Below, in pieces: positions 26,176-34,482 of a DNA stretch of 64,000 nt. The notes below the pieces were generated by a model, which was not told where the DNA came from, did no database searches, and saw only the letters and a program-made list of their open reading frames with translations. Numbering within the stretch: position 1 is the stretch's first letter; each line of letters opens with the position of its first letter. This stretch comes from Streptomyces albus subsp. albus (GTDB lineage: Bacteria; Actinomycetota; Actinomycetes; Streptomycetales; Streptomycetaceae). The stretch is from contig NZ_JOID01000011.1 of assembly GCF_000719865.1 (NCBI RefSeq), positions 140,111 through 204,110 on the forward strand, in the 5' to 3' direction. The position numbers were made by a program, and so were the translations under genes.

Positions 26176-26946
26176 ATGGGGTGGCACCGGGAAGCGCTGA
26201 TCGGGTTCGACCTGGAGACGACGGGCACCGACATCGAGACGGACCGCATCGTGACGGCGGCGCTCGCGGAGCTGACGCCGGACGGCCGGCCCGGTCCGGT
26301 GCGGACCTGGCTGCTCGACCCGGGCATCCCGGTGCCCGAGGAGGCCGCCGCGATCCACGGCATCACCACCGAACGCGCCGTGCGGCACGGCCTGCCCGCC
26401 GCCGAGGGCGTGGCGGAGATCGTCGCGGCCGTCGCCGAAGTCCTGCGCTCGGGACGGCCCCTGGCCGTCATGAACGCCCGCTACGACCTCTCCCTGCTGG
26501 ACCGGGAGTGCCGGCGGCACGGCATCCCCCCGCTCGCGGCCCGGCTCGGCCGCGAGCCGGGCCCGGTGATCGACCCGCTGGTCCTCGACAAGCACGTGGA
26601 CCGCTACCGCAAGGGCAAGCGCACCCTGCAGGCGCTCTGCGCGCACTACGCGGTGCCGCTGACGGGGGCTCACGACGCCGGGGCGGACGCCTTCGCGGCC
26701 GCCGGTGTCGCCGCGTGCATCGGCCGGCGTCACGCCTCGGTCGGCTCCCTGGAACCGGCGGCGCTCCACGATCTCCAGATACGGGCCGCGGCGGACCAGG
26801 CGGCCTCCTTCCAGCGCTATCTGCGCCGGACTTCCGATCCGCGGGCGTACGTCGAGGGGGCCTGGCCGCTGATACCCGCTCAGCGGGAGCGCGTGGGCGG
26901 GCGCGTACCGGGCGGCGGCGCGAAGCCGGGCGGCGCGGGGGCCTGA
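26176..26946 (+). CDS. DnaQ-like 3'-5' exonuclease (DEDDh)
   Basis: 256 residues. Exo I is IGFDLETTG (D12, E14), Exo II is LAVMNARYDLSLLDREC (N and D near 100-105), and Exo III is GAHDAGADAFAAA (H and D near 160-165), giving a DEDDh set. AGAAGGAGAG precedes the ATG by 5-6 nt. It has no polymerase domain, so it is a stand-alone proofreading-like or RNA-processing exonuclease. It follows the HEPN gene and ends just before the convergent APH-like gene. Confidence 0.88.
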   Translation: MGWHREALIGFDLETTGTDIETDRIVTAALAELTPDGRPGPVRTWLLDPGIPVPEEAAAIHGITTERAVRHGLPAAEGVAEIVAAVAEVLRSGRPLAVMNARYDLSLLDRECRRHGIPPLAARLGREPGPVIDPLVLDKHVDRYRKGKRTLQALCAHYAVPLTGAHDAGADAFAAAGVAACIGRRHASVGSLEPAALHDLQIRAAADQAASFQRYLRRTSDPRAYVEGAWPLIPAQRERVGGRVPGGGAKPGGAGA

Positions 26947-27005
26947 CGCCCCCGATTCGTCCGGTGGCTGCCGTCCGTCCGGCTTCCGCGGACCACCCGG
27001 TGCGG

Positions 27006-27914
27006 TCAGAAGGGGTGCCAGCGGACCTCCTGGTCGCCCTCGCGCAGTGAGGCGACCCGGCGGCGGAACTCCGCCAGCGCCGCCGGGCTGCCCGGTGCGC
27101 TCTGGGCGACCCAGGCGCAGCTGGCCGTCTCCCGGGCGCCGCGCAGCAGGGCGCAGCCGTCCCACTCCCGCACATCCCAGCCGTAGCCGCGGGTGAAGGC
27201 CGTGTACTCCTCGGCCGGGAGGCCGTAGCGGTCCCGGGAGAGGGCCATCACCACCAGGTCGTGCTCGCGCAGATCGTGGGAGAAGGTCTCCAGGTCGACG
27301 AGCACGGGGCCGTCCGGGCCGATGTGCACATTGCGGGGGAGCGCGTCGCCGTGGATCGGGCCGGGCGCCAGCCGGGGCACCAGCCCGGCCGCGGCCTCCG
27401 CGAACCGGTCGCGGCGCTCCCGCAGATAGGCGGCGTCGGCCGGGTCGATCGCGTCGCCCGCGAGCCGCAGCCAGCGCTCGACGCCGCCCAGCAGATCACG
27501 GCGCGGCAGGGGAAAGGGGGGATCGGGCAGGGCGTGCACCATCTTCAGCAGCTCCGCGAGGTCGGCGGCCCGGGCGGGCCGGACGGCCTCCGGCAGCCGG
27601 TACCAGTACGTCACCGGGTGGCCGTCCACGAGCCGCGCCTCCGGCTCGGCGGGCCGCACGGACGGCAGGTTCTGCTTGGCGAGCCAGTGGGCGATACCCA
27701 GTTCGCGGCGCGCCCGGTCGAGCAGTTCGGGGCTGCGGCCGATCTTGACGACCGGTCCCTCGTCGCCCAGCGCCAGGACGGCGTTCTCGCCGAAGGCGAT
27801 CAGCGGCGCGTCGGCCGCCGCGCCGGGATGCCCGGCGGCGGCCAGCACCTCCCGTGCCCGGTGCTCGCTGAACACCGCTGCCGCGGCTCCCGGTCCCGCT
27901 GCTGCCTCCGGCAC
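27006..27914 (-). CDS. Aminoglycoside phosphotransferase-family (APH) kinase-like protein
   Basis: 302 residues. The APH fold is recognisable from VVKIGRSPELLDRARRELGIAHWLA (Lys and Glu of the N-lobe, about 60-85), PGPIHGDALPRNVHIGPDGPVLVDLETFSHDLREHDLV (Brenner motif H-G-D-x-x-x-x-N and the metal-binding D, about 195-232). Family members phosphorylate antibiotics, sugars or choline-type substrates; nothing here points to one. The GTG at 27914 has GGAGG 5 nt upstream. It is divergent from the macrolide-type glycosyltransferase across 511 bp. Confidence 0.85.
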   Translation of the reverse strand: MPEAAAGPGAAAAVFSEHRAREVLAAAGHPGAAADAPLIAFGENAVLALGDEGPVVKIGRSPELLDRARRELGIAHWLAKQNLPSVRPAEPEARLVDGHPVTYWYRLPEAVRPARAADLAELLKMVHALPDPPFPLPRRDLLGGVERWLRLAGDAIDPADAAYLRERRDRFAEAAAGLVPRLAPGPIHGDALPRNVHIGPDGPVLVDLETFSHDLREHDLVVMALSRDRYGLPAEEYTAFTRGYGWDVREWDGCALLRGARETASCAWVAQSAPGSPAALAEFRRRVASLREGDQEVRWHPF

Positions 27915-28425
27915 TGTGGCCTCCGCTGATGGTGTCGTGGTGCGATCGTGCGGCTGTGCGGTGGCATTCTCCCAGTTCCGGAGGGAGCCCCGGCGCCGCC
28001 GGGGGCGGGGTGCGGGCCGGAGCGTTCCGCCCGGCGCGGTGCCGGGGCCGCCCGGCACCGCGTTCCGCGTCGGGTGGCACGGTGATCCCGGCCGATCCCG
28101 GCCGATCCCGGCCGACACCCCCGGCCTGTCGGGGGCTCGCCCCCGATCCGAAGCAGGCCGCCGGCTTCAGGAAGGGCCTGGCCGCGCAGGTGCCGCTGGG
28201 CCGGCTCGTGCGCCCGAAGGCCGGGCCTGCCGCTCTGGCGCGCGCCTTCCGCCGTCCGGGCGCGTAAATCATTAAACGATACGTGCCGTCTCGCGTACGG
28301 TGGCTCCCGGCCGGTCCCCGGCGTCCGCGGCCGAGCGGGCCCGGGCCGTCGCCCACCGTCCCCCGCGCCATCCCGTGTCCCCCGCGGGCCGGCCCCGTAC
28401 GCCATCGCCCGAGGAGTTCGCGTCC
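27915..28425. other. 511-bp divergent spacer with alternative hairpins and a possible SDR relic
   Basis: GATCCCGGCC is repeated three times at 28084-28113. It is followed by three mutually exclusive arms: CCCCCG (28118-28123), TCGGGGG (28129-28135) and CCCCCGA (28140-28146). A frame at about 28186-28265 reads GLAAQVPLGRLVRP then stops; this resembles the C-terminal part of short-chain dehydrogenases and may be a fragment. An AT-rich patch at 28264-28284 with ATCATTAAACGAT could be the glycosyltransferase promoter region. Confidence 0.45.
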
Positions 28426-29631
28426 ATGCGCCATGAACCAGCCCATATCGCCATGTTCGGCATCGCCGCCCACGGCCACGTCAACCCCAGCCTGGAGGTC
28501 ATCCGCGAACTGGCCGCCCGCGGCCACCGGGTCACCTACGCCATCCCGCCCGCCTTCGCGGACCTCGTCGCCGGTGCGGGGGCCGAGCCCCGCACCTACA
28601 CCTCCACCCTCCCTCTGGACGAGGACCCGGACGCCTGGGGCACGGAACTCCTGGACAACGTGGAGCCGTTCCTCCACGACGCGATCCAGGCGCTGCCGCA
28701 GCAGCTCGCCGTCTACGACGGCGACGAACCGGACCTGGTGCTGCACGACATCGGGGCCTACCCGGCACCCGTCCTCGCCCACCGCTGGGGCGTGCCCGCC
28801 GTCCAGCTCTCCCCGTGCATGGTCGCCTGGGAGGGGTACGAGGAGGTGGCCGAGCAGATGTGGGCACCGGTGCGGGAGACGCCGCGCGGCCGGGCCTACT
28901 TCGCGCGGTACCGCGCCTGGCTCGACGAGCACGGCATGACGCACACCGATCCCGACCGGCTGATCGGCCGGCCCCGGCGCTGCATCGCCCTGATCCCGCG
29001 CGCGATGCAGCCCGAGGCGGACCGCGTGGACCCCGCCGTGTACACCTTCACCGGGCCCTGTCTGGGGGACCGGTCCCACCAGGGCACCTGGCGGCGACCG
29101 GCGGACGCGGAGAAGGTGCTGCTGATCTCGCTCGGTTCGGCCTTCACCAAGGAGCCCGCCTTCTACCGCCGGTGCGTCGAGGCGTTCGGCGGCCTGGACG
29201 GCTGGCACGTCGTCCTGCAGATCGGCAAGTTCACCGACGAGGCCGAGCTGGGCGAGGTGCCGGCCAACATCGAAGTGCACCGCTGGATTCCGCAGCTCGC
29301 CGTCCTCCGGCAGGCCGACGTCTTCGTCACCCACGCCGGGATGGGCAGCTCCCAGGAAGGGCTGGCCTGCGGGGTTCCCCTGCTCGCCGTACCGCAGGCG
29401 GCCGACCAGTTCATGAACGCCGATCTGATCGAGCGGATCGGCGTGGGCCGGCATCTGCCCAAGGAGGAAGCCACCGCCGGACGGCTGCGGGAGCAGGTGC
29501 TCGCCCTCGCGGACGACCGCGCGGTCCGGGAACGCTGCGCGGCCGTACAGCGGGAAGTGGCCGCCGAGGGCGGCACGGCCCGGGCCGCCGACCTCATCGA
29601 GGCGGAGCTCCCCGGCGCCGCCCGCTCCTGA
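28426..29631 (+). CDS. Macrolide-type glycosyltransferase (GT1, MgtA/OleD-like)
   Basis: 401 residues. The start [35 protein letters not shown] is nearly that of the streptomycete macrolide-inactivating transferases MgtA and OleD. The first His of AAHGH (H16) aligns with their catalytic base. The C-terminal domain has [24 protein letters not shown] and the UDP-sugar motif [49 protein letters not shown]. These enzymes transfer glucose from UDP-glucose to macrolides or other aglycones, inactivating them. GAGGAG lies about 10 nt upstream of the ATG. There is no macrolide synthase nearby, so a protective or xenobiotic role is more likely than biosynthesis. Confidence 0.9.
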   Translation: MRHEPAHIAMFGIAAHGHVNPSLEVIRELAARGHRVTYAIPPAFADLVAGAGAEPRTYTSTLPLDEDPDAWGTELLDNVEPFLHDAIQALPQQLAVYDGDEPDLVLHDIGAYPAPVLAHRWGVPAVQLSPCMVAWEGYEEVAEQMWAPVRETPRGRAYFARYRAWLDEHGMTHTDPDRLIGRPRRCIALIPRAMQPEADRVDPAVYTFTGPCLGDRSHQGTWRRPADAEKVLLISLGSAFTKEPAFYRRCVEAFGGLDGWHVVLQIGKFTDEAELGEVPANIEVHRWIPQLAVLRQADVFVTHAGMGSSQEGLACGVPLLAVPQAADQFMNADLIERIGVGRHLPKEEATAGRLREQVLALADDRAVRERCAAVQREVAAEGGTARAADLIEAELPGAARS

Positions 29632-29711
29632 CCGCCGTCGACCCGCTCCGTGCGGATACACCGCCGTGCGAAGCCTGACGCAGCCATTGACAAGGACACC
29701 CAAGACGACCC

Positions 29712-29725
29712 TTACCGGTGGGTAA
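29712..29725. promoter_or_regulatory. Inverted repeat upstream of the CDP-alcohol phosphotransferase gene
   Basis: TTACC-GGTG-GGTAA, with TTGACA at 29687-29692 upstream. The start codon is 84 nt away. It could be an operator; no second core promoter hexamer is convincing. Confidence 0.35.
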
Positions 29726-29808
29726 AGGTTGTACGGCGCTCATCTTGTTCTTTGGGTGGCGGGATTCTTAACGTCAGGTGAACACCCACCCGGACAAGAG
29801 AGTTCACC

Positions 29809-30981
29809 ATGCGCAGAGACATTCCTCCGCTCGCGGAGGTACGCCGCACCACCGAGAAGAAACGCGACGCCTGGTGGACGGTGCTGCTCGTGGACCCGCT
29901 GGCCACCCCGCTCGTCCGCTGGACGGCGATGTGGACCCGGATCACTCCCAACCAGATCACCTGGGCCGCGCTCTTCCTCGGGCTCGGCGCGGCGGCCTGC
30001 TTCGCCACCGGAAGCTGGGGCTGGCTGCTGGTGGGCGCCGCCCTGTACCACCTCAGCTTCATCCTGGACTGCATGGACGGGAAGCTGGCCCGGCTCACCG
30101 GCACCGGCACCGTCTTCGGCGCCTGGCTGGACTACGTCTTCGACCGGGTGCGGGTGCTGGTCTGCGCCATCGCGCTGATGGGCGGCCAGTACTCCCGCAC
30201 CGGGGACGTGATCTTCCTCTGGCTGGCCCTCGCCGTCGTCTTCCTCGACATGCTCCGGTACGTCGACGCGCTGCAGATCTTCAAGATCCGGCACGGCATG
30301 CGCAAGCAGATCAAGGCCCGCGCCCGGGCGGCCCGGCGGGCGGACGACGAGCGGCGGGTCTCCTTCATGGAGGACCTGCTCCGCGAGAACCCCGAGGCGG
30401 ACTTCGACCACGAGGACCGCACCGCCGCCGATGACGACGGCCCGGTGCCCGCGCACCACGGCGCCGGCGCGGAGGACGGCGCCGTGGTGGACGCGGCCGT
30501 GGTGAACTCCCTGGTGGGCGGGGACGTGGCGGAGGGGGCCGTGGCGGACGGGGCCGTGGCGGAGGGGACGGCCGGTCCCGCTTCCGGCGCCCGGCCGAAG
30601 GGGCCGGTCATCGACCTGCACCAGGAGTTCAAGAGCCGCTTCCCCTGGTACGGCCGGTTCCGGAACCTGCTGCTGCGCCATCGCATCCGCACGCACCTGG
30701 TCAGCGGCATCGAATTCCAGATGGCCGTCTTCATCATCGGTCCGGCGGTGGGCGCCGTCGCCGCGGTGACCATCGGAGCCGGGGCGCTGCTGCTCGTCTT
30801 CGAGCTGGCGATCATCTACAAGCTGCTGCTCTCCACGCGGGACTTCACCCGCACCATCAAGTCCTTCGACGAGGCGGGCGCGTCGCAGGCCACCGAGGTC
30901 ACCGGGGCCGAAGGGGCCGCCGCCGTCACGCCGGCTCCGGCGGTTCCGGCGCAACGGCGGGAGACGACGACCGCGGCCTGA
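29809..30981 (+). CDS. CDP-alcohol phosphatidyltransferase family membrane protein
   Basis: 390 residues. The catalytic motif D-G-x2-A-R-x8-G-x3-D-x3-D is complete: D90, G91, A94, R95, G104, D108, D112. About six TM helices are visible: near 50-78, 80-90, 114-127, 133-148 and, after the insert, two at about 300-347. Family enzymes join a CDP-activated lipid to an alcohol such as inositol phosphate or glycerol phosphate; the acceptor is not deducible. Residues about 205-265 are an acidic Ala/Val/Gly linker containing 15-bp DNA repeats, splitting the TM bundle. The ribosome site is weak (AAGAGAG). Confidence 0.85.
   Translation: MRRDIPPLAEVRRTTEKKRDAWWTVLLVDPLATPLVRWTAMWTRITPNQITWAALFLGLGAAACFATGSWGWLLVGAALYHLSFILDCMDGKLARLTGTGTVFGAWLDYVFDRVRVLVCAIALMGGQYSRTGDVIFLWLALAVVFLDMLRYVDALQIFKIRHGMRKQIKARARAARRADDERRVSFMEDLLRENPEADFDHEDRTAADDDGPVPAHHGAGAEDGAVVDAAVVNSLVGGDVAEGAVADGAVAEGTAGPASGARPKGPVIDLHQEFKSRFPWYGRFRNLLLRHRIRTHLVSGIEFQMAVFIIGPAVGAVAAVTIGAGALLLVFELAIIYKLLLSTRDFTRTIKSFDEAGASQATEVTGAEGAAAVTPAPAVPAQRRETTTAA
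30526..30570. repeat. Three in-frame 15-bp repeats inside the CDP-alcohol gene
   Basis: Units at 30526, 30541 and 30556 follow GTGGCGGAGGGGGCC and encode V-A-(E/D)-G-(A/T). They expand the acidic linker without breaking the frame. Confidence 0.85.
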
Positions 30982-31553
30982 ACCGGGCCCGCCCGGCGGT
31001 CCCCCCCGGTCACGGGGAGCGGAACGGCGGCATCACCGCACGCGGCACCCGCCGCGCACGACGGGCACGACGCGCACGATGCGCACGACGGGCACGATGC
31101 GCATGACGCGCACGACGGGCACGAGCCCGGGGCACACCGCCCCGGGCTCGTCCGCATATACGGCTCTCTTGCGCCCGGCCGCCGGCGCTCCCTCGGCCCT
31201 CCGCCGCCTCGGCCCGGCCGCCCTCCCTCGGCCGCCGGCACTCCGTCGGCCCGTCCGCCTCTTCGGCCCGCCGGTCGGCCCTCTCTCGGTCCGGCCGGCG
31301 GGCCGCGCCCGGCCTGTCCGGCCCGCCTCGTCGTCCGGCCTGGGGCGCGGCCGCGTACGGTCGGCTGCCCGACCGCGACGACGCGCCCGCCGAGCCTCCG
31401 GCGGCCCGGGCCGGCTCGTCCGGTCAGCGGACGGCGTCGGCCGCAAGGGCGGCCGGAGCTCCGTCGCCGTCCTCCGGACGCCCGTCAACTCCCCGTGCAC
31501 GGCGGAGGGGTGCCGGTGCCCTTGCCCCAACTGCGCCCGTTGTGGCGGACTTT
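30982..31553. other. Gene-free stretch with 9-bp tandem repeats
   Basis: Seven copies of a 9-bp unit (GCACGACGG and variants) run from 31056 to 31118. One plus frame would read His-Asp-Gly/Ala repeats but has no start codon or ribosome site. The rest is Arg/Pro/Ala-coding noise in every frame. Confidence 0.6.
31056..31118. repeat. Seven tandem 9-bp units, intergenic
   Basis: Units at 31056, 31065, 31074, 31083, 31092, 31101 and 31110: GCACGACGG, GCACGACGC, GCACGATGC, GCACGACGG, GCACGATGC, GCATGACGC, GCACGACGG. Confidence 0.85.
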
Positions 31554-31626
31554 GCGATAACCAGACGATGTTAGCCACGTCACACCGCTGAGCGAACACA
31601 TTGAAATGCGCGCGTCAATCGGTCAG
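31554..31626 (+). promoter_or_regulatory. Conserved upstream region of subtilase copy 1
   Basis: This 73-bp stretch is about 80% identical to 34318-34390, upstream of the second subtilase, including CGTCACACCG and TGAGCGAAC. It lies 130 bp before the start codon, so it probably holds the promoter and control sites of both genes. Confidence 0.65.
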
Positions 31627-31757
31627 GGTTTCGATCACGTCGAGCACGCGGACTGCCGTCGCCCCCACGGACCGGACACGCCGCGATGTCGCGTCATCTC
31701 CCACTTCCCCCACTTCCCCCACGTCCCCCCACTCAGCGCACGAGGAGACCCCCCTTC

Positions 31758-32972
31758 ATGGCTACTCACCCGCGTTCCGGCACGCGCCGCCTCACCGTCG
31801 CCATCACCGCCGCCGCGGCGGTCGTGGGCACCACCCTCCTGGCCCTCCCGGCCGGTGCGGCCCCCGCCGAGGGCAAGATCTACGGCGCGGACGCCGAGAA
31901 CGCCGTCAGCGGCAGCTACGTCGTCCTGCTCAAGGACGGCGCCGCCGCCAAGACCCTGAAGGCGACCGGCAAGAAGGACCTCGCCAAGACGTACGGCGGC
32001 AAGCTCGACCACAACTACTCGGCGCTGGAGGGCTTCTCCGCCACCGGTCTCACCCGGACCGAGGCCAAGCGCCTCGCGGCCGACCCGGCCGTCGACAAGG
32101 TCGTCCAGGACCAGAAGTTCACCATCACCGGCACCCAGAACAACCCGCCGTCCTGGGGCCTGGACCGGATCGACCAGACCGCGACCGCCGGCGACGGCGC
32201 GTACACCTACCCGGACAGCGCGGGCCAGGGCGTCACCGCGTACGTCATCGACACCGGTGTCCGCGTCACCCACCAGGACTTCGAGGGCCGCGCCAGCCTC
32301 GGCTACGACGCCATCGACGGTGACAACTCGGCCGACGACGGCAACGGTCACGGCACCCACGTGGCCGGCACCATCGCCGGCGCCTCGCACGGTGTCGCCA
32401 AGAAGGCGAAGATCGTCGCCGTCCGCGTGCTCGACGACAACGGCTCCGGCACCACCGCGGGCGTCGTCGCCGGCATCGACTGGGTCGCCAAGAACGCCTC
32501 GGGTCCCTCCGTGGCCAACATGAGCCTCGGCGGCGGCGCCGACGCGGCCCTGGACGCGGCCGTGCGCACCGCGATCTCCTCGGGCGTCACCTTCGCCGTC
32601 GCGGCGGGCAACGAGTCGAGGAACGCCTCGACCGGTTCCCCGGCCCGCGTCACGGAGGCCATCACCGTCGCCTCCAGCACCAGCGGTGACCAGCAGTCCT
32701 CCTTCTCCAACTTCGGCAGCGTGGTGGATCTCTACGCGCCGGGCTCCAGCATCACCTCGACCTGGAACACCGGCGACAGCGCCACCAACACCATCTCCGG
32801 TACGTCCATGGCCACCCCGCACGTCGCGGGCGCCGCGGCCGTCTACCTGAGCGGCCACACCACCGCCAGCCCGGCGCAGGTCGCCTCGGCCCTGACCGGC
32901 GGCGCCACCTCGGGTGCCATCAAGAACGCGACCGGTGGCACCCCGAACAAGCTGCTCAAGATCGTCGAGTAG
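31758..32972 (+). CDS. Secreted S8 family serine protease (subtilase), copy 1
   Basis: 404 residues. The signal peptide (residues 1 to about 34, AGA-A cleavage region) is followed by an inhibitor I9 propeptide (SGSYVVLLKDGAAAKTLKATGKKDLAKTYGGKLDHNYSALEGFSATGL, about 51-98). The catalytic domain has D165 (VIDTGVRV), H198 (GNGHGTHVAGT), oxyanion N285 and S350 (GTSMATPHVAG). It would be self-processed outside the cell and act as a broad protease. CACGAGGAGA is about 10 nt before the ATG. Two hairpin terminators follow. The protein is about 80% identical by eye to the product of 34483-35703. Confidence 0.95.
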   Translation: MATHPRSGTRRLTVAITAAAAVVGTTLLALPAGAAPAEGKIYGADAENAVSGSYVVLLKDGAAAKTLKATGKKDLAKTYGGKLDHNYSALEGFSATGLTRTEAKRLAADPAVDKVVQDQKFTITGTQNNPPSWGLDRIDQTATAGDGAYTYPDSAGQGVTAYVIDTGVRVTHQDFEGRASLGYDAIDGDNSADDGNGHGTHVAGTIAGASHGVAKKAKIVAVRVLDDNGSGTTAGVVAGIDWVAKNASGPSVANMSLGGGADAALDAAVRTAISSGVTFAVAAGNESRNASTGSPARVTEAITVASSTSGDQQSSFSNFGSVVDLYAPGSSITSTWNTGDSATNTISGTSMATPHVAGAAAVYLSGHTTASPAQVASALTGGATSGAIKNATGGTPNKLLKIVE

Positions 32973-32990
32973 GCACGGATCGTCACAGGC

Positions 32991-33018
32991 TCCGGCCCGG
33001 GTCCGCCCCCGGGCCGGA
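32991..33018. terminator. Hairpin terminator after subtilase copy 1
   Basis: Perfect 11-bp stem TCCGGCCCGGG/CCCGGGCCGGA with a 6-nt loop, 18 nt past the stop. Confidence 0.75.
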
Positions 33019-33035
33019 CGGCGTGCGCAGCGCCG

Positions 33036-33079
33036 GAGCCCGGCCGCCCTCCCGCCCGCGCGGGGAGGCGGCCGGGCTC
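33036..33079. terminator. Second hairpin after subtilase copy 1, matching that of copy 2
   Basis: 13-bp perfect stem GAGCCCGGCCGCC/GGCGGCCGGGCTC, 18-nt loop, followed by ATGTGCG. The same arm and ATGTGCG tail occur after subtilase copy 2. Confidence 0.75.
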
Positions 33080-33362
33080 ATGTGCGTTCGGCCCGCGTGG
33101 GGCGGGGCCCGGCGCGGCGCGGGGCTTGTGCGCCCCGGCTGCCGTCCGCCCCTCGATGCGCCGCGCCCGTGCCGCCTGCCGGGGCGCACCGGCGCAACCC
33201 CGGCGGTGAGGTGGCAGGACGCAACTCCGGCCGTGGACACGGCAGGGCGCAAGCCTCGCCGTCGACCCGGCGGGTGGACGCCGCAGGCGTCCGCGGTCCG
33301 GGCGGCGACGCCGGGCGCCGCTCCCGCGAAGGCGCCCGGACCGGGACGCCCGGCCCGGTAGC

Positions 33363-33923
33363 GTGCCGTCCGTGACGACGACATACGCGGCCCTGCTGCG
33401 GGGCATCAACGTGGGCGGCAACAACAAGGTCCCCATGGCCGAACTGCGGTCCGTGCTGACCGGCCTGGGCTACGAAAACGTGCGCACCCTCCTCCAGAGC
33501 GGCAACGCGGTCTTCGCCGCCCCGGACCACCGGGACCCCGGCCGTCTGGCCGCCGAGCTCGAACGGGCCCTCGCCGAGTGGTTCGGCTTCCCGATCGCCG
33601 TCGTCGTCCGCACCGCCGAGGAACTGCGCACCGCCGTGGACGCCAACCCCTTCCCGGATCCGGCCGCCGACCCGGCGAAGCACACGGTCACCTTCCTGGC
33701 GGGCCGGGCGGACCCGGAGCAGCTGGACGCGGTCGACCCGGCGCTGTACGCCCCGGACGAGTACCGCCTGGCGGACGGCGGCCGTGAGCTCTATGCGTAC
33801 TTCCCGAACGGCCAGGGACGCAGCAAGCTCGCACCGCTCCTGGACAAGCGGAAGCTGGGCGTCGAGGCGACGACCCGCAACTGGAACACCGTCACCAAAC
33901 TGCTGGCCCTGACGGAGAGCTGA
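33363..33923 (+). CDS. DUF1697 family protein
   Basis: 186 residues, full length for the family. Signature segments are YAALLRGINVGGNNKVPMAELR at 8-29, VRTLLQSGNAVFAA near 39-52 and a C-terminal GRSKLAPLLDKRKLGVEATTRNWNTVTKLLAL. The function of DUF1697 is unknown. The GTG at 33363 or one at 33372 could be the start. Upstream from the subtilase terminator (33080-33362) no gene is seen. It lies between the duplicated subtilases but is unrelated to them. A small hairpin follows at 33963-33976. Confidence 0.88.
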   Translation: MPSVTTTYAALLRGINVGGNNKVPMAELRSVLTGLGYENVRTLLQSGNAVFAAPDHRDPGRLAAELERALAEWFGFPIAVVVRTAEELRTAVDANPFPDPAADPAKHTVTFLAGRADPEQLDAVDPALYAPDEYRLADGGRELYAYFPNGQGRSKLAPLLDKRKLGVEATTRNWNTVTKLLALTES

Positions 33924-33962
33924 CGGGGACCGGCGCGCACAGCGCACTCTCCACCACCCCGG

Positions 33963-33976
33963 CCGCCTTTCGGCGG
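33963..33976. terminator. Small hairpin after the DUF1697 gene
   Basis: CCGCC-TTTC-GGCGG, 39 nt past the stop; a 5-bp stem that a G-U pair could extend. The rest of 33977-34317 shows no gene. Confidence 0.4.
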
Positions 33977-34317
33977 TGTTGGCCGCGCGCTTGAAGGGGC
34001 TCGGCGCGACGCCCGTCGGCGCGAGCCGGGGTGGCTTGCGATGGCGGATTCCGGCCGACCCGGCAGGCAGCGCGTTCCGCGTCCCCGGACCGGTCTGAAG
34101 CCCTGTCACCCTGGGCCCTGCCGCCCCGACGCGGAGTCTTCCGGACCGCTCCGCCGGGCGCAGGCCCCATGCCCACGGCCCCGAGACTGTCCAGAGGGTG
34201 TCCCCCGTGAAGTCCTCGCCTTCCGCCGTCATGGCCGGGGGCGGCCGCAGGCCCGGCCGGTGACGTCACATCAGCCACTGCCCCCGTGGCCGGTTTCCGC
34301 CCGTCGCGCGGATATTC

Positions 34318-34390
34318 GCGATTACCGGACGGTGTAACCCATGTCACACCGTTGAGCGAACGTATTGATGTGGGCGCGTCAATCAGTCAC
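34318..34390 (+). promoter_or_regulatory. Conserved upstream region of subtilase copy 2
   Basis: Paralogue of 31554-31626; the two differ mainly by scattered transitions. It ends 92 bp before the ATG at 34483. The core shared blocks are GTCACACCG, TGAGCGAAC and GCGCGTCAATC. Confidence 0.65.
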
Positions 34391-34482
34391 CGTGCTGACT
34401 CATCGGAGCGGGCCTCGACCCCACGGCCCGCCGCGACGTTCCGCCCCCGCACACCCCCACTCAGTGCACGAGGAGATCCCTC

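Noticed and set aside
28186..28267. SDR-like fragment GLAAQVPLGRLVRP
   Set aside because: Only about 12 residues match the family and there is no second motif; kept as a remark in the spacer entry rather than as a pseudogene.
31079..31591. Plus-strand open frame of 170 codons ending in a Cys-rich stretch (CRCPCPNCARCGGLC)
   Set aside because: Begins inside the 9-bp repeat array, has no ribosome site, is otherwise Arg/Pro noise, and overlaps the conserved upstream region of the subtilase gene.
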